Shown here: positions 23,411 through 29,388 of the stretch, piece by piece
Numbering within the stretch: position 1 is the first letter of the stretch
Layout of the letters: each line of letters begins with the position of its first letter
From: an uncultured Eubacterium sp.
GTDB lineage: Bacteria; Bacillota; Clostridia; Lachnospirales; Lachnospiraceae
Reading direction: 5' to 3'
NCBI GenBank assembly: GCA_910584645.1
Contig: CAJUAU010000033.1
Span: 1 to 29,388, forward strand
DNA: 29,388 bases
Made by a program: the position numbers and the translations under genes
The notes under the pieces: model-generated
Seen by the model: only the letters and a program-made list of their open reading frames with translations
Databases searched by the model: none
Told to the model about the DNA's origin: nothing

Positions 23411-24880
23411 GTGACAACTCAATCCTTTTCCGGCTGCCACGAACTGCCAGCCGGCACCTGCCTGCACCAAACCTACCGAATTCAGAAAGTCATCGGAGCC
23501 GGAGGGTTTGGCATCACCTACGCAGGCATCCATAAAGACACCTGCCAGACCTTTGCCATCAAAGAATATTTTCCATCCAGCCTTGCTGTACGTAATGTAC
23601 AGGAAGGCAGTTATGCGTTGCAGCCGTTTCCAGAAAAAAATGCGGAGGTATTTCAAAAGGGCAGACAACGTTTTTTGAATGAGGCAAAAATCCTTAAATC
23701 TCTTCCCGATCTGGAAAGCATCGTATCCATCTATGATCTGTTTGAAGAAAACGGTACCATTTATCTCGTTATGGAATACATCGATGGCCTGACCCTGGGC
23801 CAGTACATCACTGAAAACGGCCCTCTCACCTTTCCAGAAACCGCAGAACTTATGGCGCCCATCATCCGTTCCCTGTCAAAAATCCATGAAAACGGACTGT
23901 TACACAGGGATATCAGCCCTGACAATCTGATCCTTGGCATCGATAACAGGCTTCACCTCATCGATTTTGGCGCCGCCAGCAAAAATATTCCGGGAAACAG
24001 AAAAAACACTGTTATATTAAAAGCAGGCTATGCCCCGCCGGAACAATACATTCCCAACGGCAGCACCGGCGCATGGACAGATATCTATGCCATCTGCGCC
24101 ACGATGTACTTTGCCCTCACCGGTGTTTCCCCCTCGGAAGCCATTGAGCGGCTGGACTCTTCCTGCCCTCCATGCCTTTCCATCCCCAATCTTCTCCCCT
24201 GGCAGTCTGCCCTTCTGGAAAAAGGACTGCAGATTCGTCCAGCCGACCGCTTCCAGACCGCCGGAGAACTATCCCTTGCCCTGGAAAAAGCCTCCGAAAG
24301 TGCCGAAAACGCAGTCACCGAACTCAGAACAGACTTGTCTAAAAAGGACCGGGCACGAATCCACAAATCCCTCCACCATCCCCGCCCCTTTCGGATTTCA
24401 GCCTCATTCTCCGCCATCATCGGCGTGGGGGCTGTCATTCTGTGTGCCGTCCTTTTATTTGCCCTGTCCACTCATTTTCGTCCACCGAAACAGAATGAGC
24501 CACCAGCCCAGGTTCCCACTCCCATATCCTCTGAACAACCAACCCGGGTTCCTGACGCGGATCTTCTCACCATGCCTGGCCTTACCGGAATAAAGCTGAG
24601 TAAAGCAAAAAAACGGATTAAAAAACTGGACGCTTCCATCCGCATAAACGTGTCCTATGTTTACAGCAGCTCAAAAAAACCGGGCACCGTTATCAGCCAG
24701 AGTGTCCGGAAGGGCAGCTCTTTTTCTAAAAAGCAGCTCCGTTCCCTATCTCTGACAGTGAGCAAAGGAAAAAGGCCGTCCGCCACACGTTCTCCGGAAC
24801 CCAAACCAGCTGCTTCCAAAAAGCCCGCCGATTATCAGGTGAGGGATGACAACGACCTCTCTTCGATCCCACTGGAATGA
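23411..24880 (+). CDS. Transmembrane Ser/Thr protein kinase with one PASTA domain
   Basis: Translation starts at GTG 23411 after AGGAGGAC. Residues 22-290 form a Hanks-type kinase: glycine loop GAGGFGITY (29-37), Lys51 in FAIKEYFP, helix-C Glu91 in FLNEAKIL, catalytic Asp167 in HRDISPDN, Asn172, Asp185 in DFG and YAPPEQY. All catalytic residues are present. Residues about 332-353 are a membrane helix, so the kinase is inside. A Pro-rich segment leads to a single PASTA-like domain (about 386-454, MPGLTGIKLSKAKKRI and KKPGTVISQSV), which in other kinases binds wall muropeptides. Canonical PrkC has three or more PASTA domains and a neighbouring PP2C phosphatase; neither is seen here. The upstream FHA proteins are likely partners. 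A strong terminator overlaps its stop codon. Confidence 0.93.
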   Translation: MTTQSFSGCHELPAGTCLHQTYRIQKVIGAGGFGITYAGIHKDTCQTFAIKEYFPSSLAVRNVQEGSYALQPFPEKNAEVFQKGRQRFLNEAKILKSLPDLESIVSIYDLFEENGTIYLVMEYIDGLTLGQYITENGPLTFPETAELMAPIIRSLSKIHENGLLHRDISPDNLILGIDNRLHLIDFGAASKNIPGNRKNTVILKAGYAPPEQYIPNGSTGAWTDIYAICATMYFALTGVSPSEAIERLDSSCPPCLSIPNLLPWQSALLEKGLQIRPADRFQTAGELSLALEKASESAENAVTELRTDLSKKDRARIHKSLHHPRPFRISASFSAIIGVGAVILCAVLLFALSTHFRPPKQNEPPAQVPTPISSEQPTRVPDADLLTMPGLTGIKLSKAKKRIKKLDASIRINVSYVYSSSKKPGTVISQSVRKGSSFSKKQLRSLSLTVSKGKRPSATRSPEPKPAASKKPADYQVRDDNDLSSIPLE

Positions 24881-24919
24881 CAAAGCTCTTCCAGTGGGTA
24901 TCTTTTTCCTATTTTTTTG
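24868..24919 (+). terminator. Intrinsic terminator of the kinase operon
   Basis: CCCACTGGAA (24868-24877) and TTCCAGTGGG (24889-24898) form a perfect 10-bp stem with an 11-nt loop. A T-rich tract (TATCTTTTTCCTATTTTTTT) follows. The kinase stop codon lies within the loop. Confidence 0.85.
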
Positions 24920-26804
24920 CCTGGTTGATCAGTTTCGCATATTTCTTAACCATCACTTTTTTTGCCCGTATATCCACTTTACGGGATACACCAGTAAATG
25001 TCTGCTGCCCGATATAGTTTAACCGTTTTCCCTTGAAAACGATCTTTCTTAATTTCTTATCCTGATACAAAACCTTTCTTCCGAGTCTCTTCAGTCTCGT
25101 TCCAAACTGTACCGATGTCAGTCCCCGGCATCCCGCGAAAGCTTCATCTCCCACCTTTTCCACATAATTTCCTATAACCGCCGTCTTCAACTTTTTCTGT
25201 CCCTTAAATGCCCTCTTCTGAATCCCAGCCACCTTATGGAATCTTCCATTTATCATGACCATATCCGGGATCTCCAGCTTTTTTATCTGTCTGGCAGCAG
25301 TCCCCGTCACAACCACCTGGCTGTTACCCGTAACTTTATATTTAATCTTTTTAACCACCCATGCCTTTTTATTCATCGGTTTTTCCGATGGTTTATCCGC
25401 CGGGGCCGATGTCCGAACCGGGGGCTGTGTCTTTCCAGGCTGTTCTTCTGGTTTGGCTGTGGGGGCTGGCTCCGCACTCTGCATTGGAACAGGATTCGGG
25501 GCCGGGCTCTGTGCTGGTATCGGAGTTGAATCCGGCAGCGGAGCCGGACTCTTTGCCACTCCGGGCTGCTCTTCCGGCTTATCTGTTGGCACTGGCGTCA
25601 CTGCCGGGGAGGGCGTCGCTCCGGGCTGTCCTTCCGGTTTGTCCGTGGGGGCTGGCTCCGCACTCTGTATTGGAACAGGGGTCGGAGTCGGCACTAAGGT
25701 TGGAACTGGAGTTGAAGCCAGAGTTGGGACTGGAGTTGGGACTGGAGTTGAGGCCGGAGTTGAGGCTGGAGTTGGCGCCGGAGACGGATCCGGCAATACC
25801 ACCTCACCATTCTCTCCCACCTGGTACTTTAATCGATTTTCCTTTAAGTATTGTATGACCGGACTGTCCTCCGTCAGGTTTTCTGATGTCTGATACACAA
25901 CGTTTTTGTAATTTTCTAAATGATATCTGGAAAAGTTTGTCATTCCCTTAGGGATCACTATCGTAAGCCCTTCTTTATCCGGAAAGGCATCTGCTGCGAC
26001 TTCCAGCACACCATCCCAGTCTGGCAGAACAATTTTTTCCAGAAGCACACAGTCCTCAAATATACTGGAACCTATCGTCTGCAGGTCCCGCATCCCTAAA
26101 AAACTGAAAGACCCGGCACTTGATTCCGCAAATGCCTTTTCTTCAATATGTTTTATAGATGTTGGCAGGGAACATTTATTTGCTTTTATGCCTCCAAAGG
26201 CCTTCCTGCCGATCGTATCAACCGTCCCGGATATTTTTAAAACACCATCCACCTCTATATCTTTAAAGGCAAAGTCATCAATGTTCCCACCCATCATGCT
26301 TATCGTTATATTACCTTTGATCTGTGCACCCTGGAATGCATAGGGACCAATATATGTATTTTCTCCTCCTTCTATGACACAACAGTCTGCCATCTCTTCC
26401 CCCTGCGATAAACCAATCCTGGCAGCACGAAACGCACTGGCGCCAATCGCATATTTTCCTGCTTCCGGATCACATACCATATGCAGGGAGCGAAGCGTCT
26501 TCCCCCTGAAAACTTCTTCCTCTACTCCTCTTACTTTCCTTGTCCTGTCATATATATCCTTATAACTTGATTTGATATAAATATCCCCTGTGCTATCCTC
26601 GTCTTCCCTGTAGCCGCTCACAACCAGATAATCGCCCGCCTCTTCACTGCACACCCGGAATATCAATGGCCCAAGCTTCCAAGCTGGCGGTTCTTCCGCA
26701 CTGGAAACAGCTGGATTGCACAGGCATAGTGCCAGCAGGCAAAGCAGACTGATTTCCCGCCGTATCTTTTTCAGGCATATCCTGTTCATCTCCCGTATGT
26801 CCAT
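24909..26804 (-). CDS. Secreted BspA-type LRR_5 surface protein with Pro/Thr-rich linker
   Basis: The 631-residue protein starts at ATG 26804 (MDIREMNRICLKK). An in-frame ATG at 26789 has its purine-rich stretch too close to act as a ribosome-binding site. A signal peptide ends near VSSA-EEPP. Residues about 90-290 contain irregular LRR_5 repeats (AIGASAFRAARI, YIGPYAFQG, IGRKAFGGI, IEEKAFAES). Residues 337-478 are a Pro/Thr/Ser/Ala linker. Residues about 490-631 are Lys-rich with more LRR_5 units (VAGIQKRAFKGQKKL, VGDEAFAGCRGLTSV). BspA-type LRR proteins serve as adhesins; no LPXTG or other anchor is visible, so attachment through the basic C-terminal region is a guess. It converges with the kinase operon and is transcribed from its own promoter. 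Confidence 0.88.
   Translation of the reverse strand: MDIREMNRICLKKIRREISLLCLLALCLCNPAVSSAEEPPAWKLGPLIFRVCSEEAGDYLVVSGYREDEDSTGDIYIKSSYKDIYDRTRKVRGVEEEVFRGKTLRSLHMVCDPEAGKYAIGASAFRAARIGLSQGEEMADCCVIEGGENTYIGPYAFQGAQIKGNITISMMGGNIDDFAFKDIEVDGVLKISGTVDTIGRKAFGGIKANKCSLPTSIKHIEEKAFAESSAGSFSFLGMRDLQTIGSSIFEDCVLLEKIVLPDWDGVLEVAADAFPDKEGLTIVIPKGMTNFSRYHLENYKNVVYQTSENLTEDSPVIQYLKENRLKYQVGENGEVVLPDPSPAPTPASTPASTPVPTPVPTLASTPVPTLVPTPTPVPIQSAEPAPTDKPEGQPGATPSPAVTPVPTDKPEEQPGVAKSPAPLPDSTPIPAQSPAPNPVPMQSAEPAPTAKPEEQPGKTQPPVRTSAPADKPSEKPMNKKAWVVKKIKYKVTGNSQVVVTGTAARQIKKLEIPDMVMINGRFHKVAGIQKRAFKGQKKLKTAVIGNYVEKVGDEAFAGCRGLTSVQFGTRLKRLGRKVLYQDKKLRKIVFKGKRLNYIGQQTFTGVSRKVDIRAKKVMVKKYAKLINQAKK
25660..25795. 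repeat. Low-complexity TP-repeat tract in the first BspA-type gene
   Basis: The plus strand shows many imperfect copies of a 12-18 bp motif related to ACTGGAGTTGG. They encode TPVPTP and TPAST runs within the linker. Copy number is likely unstable. Confidence 0.7.
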
Positions 26805-26840
26805 GGCTGTTCAAACACCACCTTTCGCTGTCATACTAAT

Positions 26841-26869
26841 AGTATACCTTAATTTTTGCAGTATGTAAA
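26841..26869 (-). promoter_or_regulatory. Promoter of the first BspA-type gene
   Basis: The minus strand reads TTTACA (26869-26864), 17 bp, then TATACT (26846-26841), 37 bp before the ATG. A perfect 13-bp palindrome ATACTAATAGTAT (26833-26845) covers the -10 and start region and could be an operator. Confidence 0.65.
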
Positions 26870-26917
26870 ATAAAATAACGTTTATTTATCTGGTAATTCC
26901 TCTTTCCGTCCAAAACA

Positions 26918-26957
26918 AATAAGGCACTGTAAAGCCGGAACCCTGCAGTGCCTTATT
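26918..26957 (-). terminator. Intrinsic terminator after the unknown gene
   Basis: AATAAGGCACTG (26918-26929) pairs perfectly with CAGTGCCTTATT (26946-26957). On the minus strand the stem is followed by TGTTTTGG, adding to the T-rich end of the stem. It lies 74 bp after the stop of the minus-strand gene ending at 27031. Confidence 0.7.
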
Positions 26958-27030
26958 AGGACATTATTCTTCTATGTCACCGGGTATCACCGGTTAAAAT
27001 TCCATACCTCCATGTTTTACAGAATTTTAC

Positions 27031-27648
27031 TTAAAATATTATAAAACTTACAATTCTATTTACCGTCCCGGTACTCGTCTCCAGCAGTTTATTGATTTTA
27101 TCTGCCAGGTTCTGCATCTTCTTAGGATCGTATAGATTCCACCCATTATCCGGAAGTTCAAAATTCATGTAAAAACTATCTTTCATTATGCCGAAATCAT
27201 TCTCTTCTTTACTGGCATAACTTTTCATATATCGGTCGATAATATCATTTACTGCCCCCATGCAATCATCGAAGTCCCTGGCACTTTCATCCAGTATTCC
27301 ATCCTCATTTTCCTTATCCTTATATTCCATAATTGCCTGCAATGCATCCTGTACATCCCTTTCCATCTCTTCCTCCATGAAAAAGACAATCCCATCCATA
27401 TATACCGGCTGCTTCCGTTCTGCCACATACTGCTTGATCTGCTGTGTGATCTCCTCCTGCAGTCCGGCAGGAACTTCTATATCTTTTAATTCTTCCGGCG
27501 TCTTTCCGCTGTTTTCTTCATAGAAATCAGCTGTCTTTTTCCCCAATAATTTACCTGCCTTCCTGGCAAGATCAACTACCAGCTCCCCTGTCATGGCGCC
27601 TATTGGCAGACTTGCCGCTTTTAACAGTTCTAATAATATTTCGTTCAT
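27031..27648 (-). CDS. Acidic cytoplasmic protein of unknown function
   Basis: The 205-residue protein starts at ATG 27648 with GGAGG eight bases upstream. It has no clear signal peptide; the N-terminal helix MNEILLELLKAASLPIGAM is amphipathic. The chain is rich in Glu, Asp and Lys and mostly helical (EELKDIEVPAGLQEEITQQIKQYVAERK, trimmed: the stretch from about residue 52). A DFDDCMGAVNDIIDRYM helix lies in the middle, and the C-terminus ends VSFIIF. I recognise no domain. It sits between two BspA-type surface protein genes, with a terminator on each side, so it is probably transcribed on its own. Confidence 0.7.
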   Translation of the reverse strand: MNEILLELLKAASLPIGAMTGELVVDLARKAGKLLGKKTADFYEENSGKTPEELKDIEVPAGLQEEITQQIKQYVAERKQPVYMDGIVFFMEEEMERDVQDALQAIMEYKDKENEDGILDESARDFDDCMGAVNDIIDRYMKSYASKEENDFGIMKDSFYMNFELPDNGWNLYDPKKMQNLADKINKLLETSTGTVNRIVSFIIF

Positions 27649-27683
27649 TACTTATATCCTCCTTTGGAATTTTAATATTTACT

Positions 27684-27721
27684 AAAAGCCTCCGGCAGAA
27701 CGCCGCCTGCCGAAATGCTTT
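27684..27721 (-). terminator. Intrinsic terminator after the second BspA-type gene
   Basis: On the minus strand AAAGC and CGGCAG (27721-27707) pair with CTGCCG and GCTTTT (27698-27684), with a small internal bulge. The stem is followed by a short T-rich tail. It lies 33 bp past the stop codon at 27754. Confidence 0.65.
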
Positions 27722-27753
27722 ATAGTCTTATATTGTTCTGATATCTGAGACGT

Positions 27754-29184
27754 TTAGGATTCATTTCCAGCATAAATGACCTTCTTAACTCCTATAAATG
27801 CCTCATCATCTATGCTTGTTACACTCTCTGGAATCGTTATCGTCAATTCGCTGCAGCCATAAAATGCCTTCCAGCTTATCTCTGTTACACTCTCTGGGAT
27901 TGTTACGCTCGTCAGTCCCCTGCAGTTCTCAAATGCCTCAACCCCTATGCTTGTTACACCCTCTGGGATCGTTATGCTCGTCAGTCCGCTGCAGCCATAA
28001 AATACCTCATTCTCTATGCTTGTTACACCCTCTGGAATCGTTATACTCGTCAGTCCGCTGCAGCCATAAAATGCCCCAATACGTATTTCTGTTACACTCT
28101 TTGGAATCGTTATACTCGTCAGTCCGCTGCAGCCCTGAAATATACGACCACTTATTTCTGTTACACTCTCTGGGATCGTTATGCTCGTCAGTCCGCTGCA
28201 GCGCTGAAATGCCCTAGACCCTATGCTTGTTACACTCTCTGGGATCGTTATGCTCGTCAGTCCGCTGCAGTCCTTAAATGCATCATTCCGTATGTCTCTT
28301 ACACTTTCCGGGATCGTTATACTCGTCAGTTCCCTGCAGCCCTCAAATGCCCCACTCTCTATCGTCGTTATTCCTGCCTCATCTGGAATTATCAAGTCGC
28401 CCTCAAACTTTCCATAACATTCCACCAGCCAAGTACCTTTTACCTTTATACTGCCATCGTTCAGCAGGTTCTCCCATTTTTGAATTACCTCAGGCGGTGT
28501 TGGTGTCTTCTCCGGCTTTGGCGTTGGTGTCACAGACCCACCGGCCGTAGGCGCCGGACTCTTCCCTGGCTCTGGTGTCACACCCCCATCGGCCGTAGGT
28601 GCCGGACTCTTCCCTGGTTCTGGTGTCGCACCCCCACCGGCTGTAGGCGCCGGACTCTTCCCTGGCTCTGGTGTCACACCCCCACCGGCTGTAGGCACCG
28701 GACTCTTCCCTGGCTCTGGTGTCGCACCCCCACCGGCTGTAGGCGCCGGACTCTTCCCTGGCTCTGGTGTCACAGCCATATTATCCGGCTTTGTAATACT
28801 GCTGCTTTCCTTTTCCACAGTCACCTTGAACGTCAGTTTCTTCTTACTGGTTTTACCCTTTTTCTTATATTTCACAGTGACCTTGATATTCGTACTGCCC
28901 TTCTTCTTTGCTGTGACCTTTCCTTTTTTATCTACCTTTGCGATCCTGGCATTCGAGGACTTATAGGTGATTTTTTTTACCTTTATCCCCTTCTTCGCTT
29001 TTATCTTTACCTTTGTCTTTCCATAGACAGTCTTGCCGCCTTTCTCGCTGATCATCAGTTTTGTGCCTGCCTTGGCAAGTGTTACATCCGCCTTTGCCGC
29101 CTCTGCTTTTCCTGTTGGCAGTCCCCCTGCCAGCAATGCCGCTGTCAGCGCCAGCCCCATTGCCTTTTTACAAATAGTTCTCAT
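27754..29184 (-). CDS. Secreted BspA-type LRR_5 protein with BIG2 domain and 16-residue Pro repeats
   Basis: I place the start at ATG 29184 (MRTICKKAMG), where GGAGGAAG is well spaced and a signal peptide follows (LALTAALLAGGLPTGKAEA). The frame stays open to 29268, but that stretch holds the promoter. The 476-residue protein then has a very Lys-rich BIG2 Ig-like domain (about 33-124: VYGKTKVKIKAKKGI, KSSNARIAKVDKKGKVTAKKKG). Five 16-residue repeats follow (TPEPGKSPAPTAGGGA, residues 139-218). Eight or nine regular 23-residue LRR_5 units end the protein (about 265-470, CSGLTSITIPESVTSIGSRAF). BspA-type proteins bind host or bacterial surfaces; no sortase signal is present. Two exact copies of a 14-bp core found beside the LytTR-FHA gene lie just upstream of its promoter. 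Confidence 0.9.
   Translation of the reverse strand: MRTICKKAMGLALTAALLAGGLPTGKAEAAKADVTLAKAGTKLMISEKGGKTVYGKTKVKIKAKKGIKVKKITYKSSNARIAKVDKKGKVTAKKKGSTNIKVTVKYKKKGKTSKKKLTFKVTVEKESSSITKPDNMAVTPEPGKSPAPTAGGGATPEPGKSPVPTAGGGVTPEPGKSPAPTAGGGATPEPGKSPAPTADGGVTPEPGKSPAPTAGGSVTPTPKPEKTPTPPEVIQKWENLLNDGSIKVKGTWLVECYGKFEGDLIIPDEAGITTIESGAFEGCRELTSITIPESVRDIRNDAFKDCSGLTSITIPESVTSIGSRAFQRCSGLTSITIPESVTEISGRIFQGCSGLTSITIPKSVTEIRIGAFYGCSGLTSITIPEGVTSIENEVFYGCSGLTSITIPEGVTSIGVEAFENCRGLTSVTIPESVTEISWKAFYGCSELTITIPESVTSIDDEAFIGVKKVIYAGNES
27830..28392. repeat. 69-bp tandem repeats encoding LRR_5 units
   Basis: Eight or so near-identical 69-bp units, each containing ATCGTTATGCTCGTCAGTCC or a close variant followed by GCTGCAG, encode 23-residue leucine-rich repeats. 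High DNA identity suggests recent expansion or gene-internal homogenisation. Confidence 0.85.
28531..28770. repeat. 48-bp tandem repeat, five copies
   Basis: Five 48-bp units encode TPEPGKSPAPTAGGGA-type repeats (residues 139-218 of the second BspA-type protein). Sequence identity between units is high (shared CCGGACTCTTCCCTGG). Confidence 0.9.
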
Positions 29185-29236
29185 TTTCTTCCTCCGTTTC
29201 TGCCAGATTTCCTGGCGGTATCGTTCTTCTGAAAGC

Positions 29237-29242
29237 ATTCTA
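29237..29242 (-). promoter_or_regulatory. Candidate -10 of the second BspA-type gene
   Basis: The minus strand reads TAGAAT. At 17-bp spacing the -35 position reads only CTTTTT, so activity probably depends on an activator. The direct repeats at 29269-29303 lie immediately upstream of that position. Confidence 0.55.
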
Positions 29243-29268
29243 CCACATCTTTTCCCCCAAAAAAGCAA

Positions 29269-29303
29269 GATGTAAGAATTAACCCATCTGATGTAAGAAT
29301 TAA
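29269..29303. promoter_or_regulatory. Paired 14-bp direct repeats, 21 bp apart, candidate LytTR operator
   Basis: GATGTAAGAATTAA occurs at 29269-29282 and again at 29290-29303, exactly 21 bp apart. The same 14 bases occur at 21645-21658 beside the LytTR-FHA gene. In both places the repeat has the same orientation relative to the minus-strand gene downstream. Here it occupies about -39 to -73 from the predicted start, the usual place for an activator touching a weak -35. Confidence 0.75.
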
Positions 29304-29347
29304 TTATGCGTTTTATAGCACAAAAAAAGAGAGGCTCGAATGCAAAC

Positions 29348-29387
29348 CGACCTTCCCGTTTTGTAATCGACTTTCACATTTTGAAAG
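29348..29387. repeat. Imperfect 20-bp direct repeat at the right edge
   Basis: Two 20-bp units beginning CGACCTTCCCGTTTT and CGACTTTCACATTTT (29348 and 29368) match at 15 of 20 positions. They may be an operator for a gene beyond the window; nothing else is visible in 29304-29388. Confidence 0.4.
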
Positions 29388-29388
29388 C

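Noticed and set aside
28480..29232. Plus-strand open frame of 250 codons with Arg/Trp/Cys repeats
   Set aside because: It is the antisense of the 48-bp Pro-repeat tract of the second BspA-type gene; its repeats are a by-product of that tract.

Overview
The window reads as a chromosomal segment of a Gram-positive, low-to-mid GC Firmicute, most likely a gut Lachnospiraceae or related Clostridia. This rests on purine-rich ribosome-binding sites, some TTG and GTG starts, Pro/Thr-rich secreted proteins carrying BspA-type leucine-rich repeats, Spo0A-box-like sites and an ammonium transporter with a fused PII domain. No rRNA, tRNA, CRISPR array or insertion sequence was seen. Sixteen protein genes are supported; one is cut by the left edge.

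Layout. Positions 1-7754 (minus) hold most of a giant secreted YD-repeat (RHS-type) protein with a CBM2-like module near its N-terminus. Upstream lie two tandem Spo0A-type boxes, then a small membrane protein (DUF6512-like, plus). It converges stop-to-stop with an Amt-PII fusion gene (minus) that has a long, hairpin-rich 5' leader and a consensus promoter. Next come four minus-strand genes that look like one transcription unit: GNAT acetyltransferase, a multi-PAS histidine-kinase-like protein lacking the phospho-accepting His, ThiD, and a membrane-anchored protein of unknown function. A divergent plus-strand gene encodes a cytoplasmic glycoside hydrolase family 2 enzyme. It is followed by a minus-strand Rpn-type PD-(D/E)XK nuclease and a secreted CapA-like protein.

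The most unusual part is 21.6-29.3 kb. A compact plus-strand operon encodes a response regulator with the order REC-LytTR-FHA, a zinc-ribbon-like FHA protein, and a transmembrane Ser/Thr kinase with one PASTA domain. No PP2C phosphatase gene is present in the operon or elsewhere in the window. Beyond it, on minus, lie two BspA-type LRR surface proteins with an unknown cytoplasmic protein between them.

The region between the CapA gene and the LytTR-FHA gene has three direct repeats with an exact 21-bp period. A 14-bp core identical to one of them occurs twice, again 21 bp apart, just upstream of the weak promoter of the second BspA-type gene. A two-turn direct repeat is the usual operator format for LytTR regulators. 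My working model (inference) is that the kinase senses a wall-related signal and acts through FHA domains on the LytTR-FHA regulator, which controls its own operon, the CapA-like gene and at least one BspA-type adhesin.
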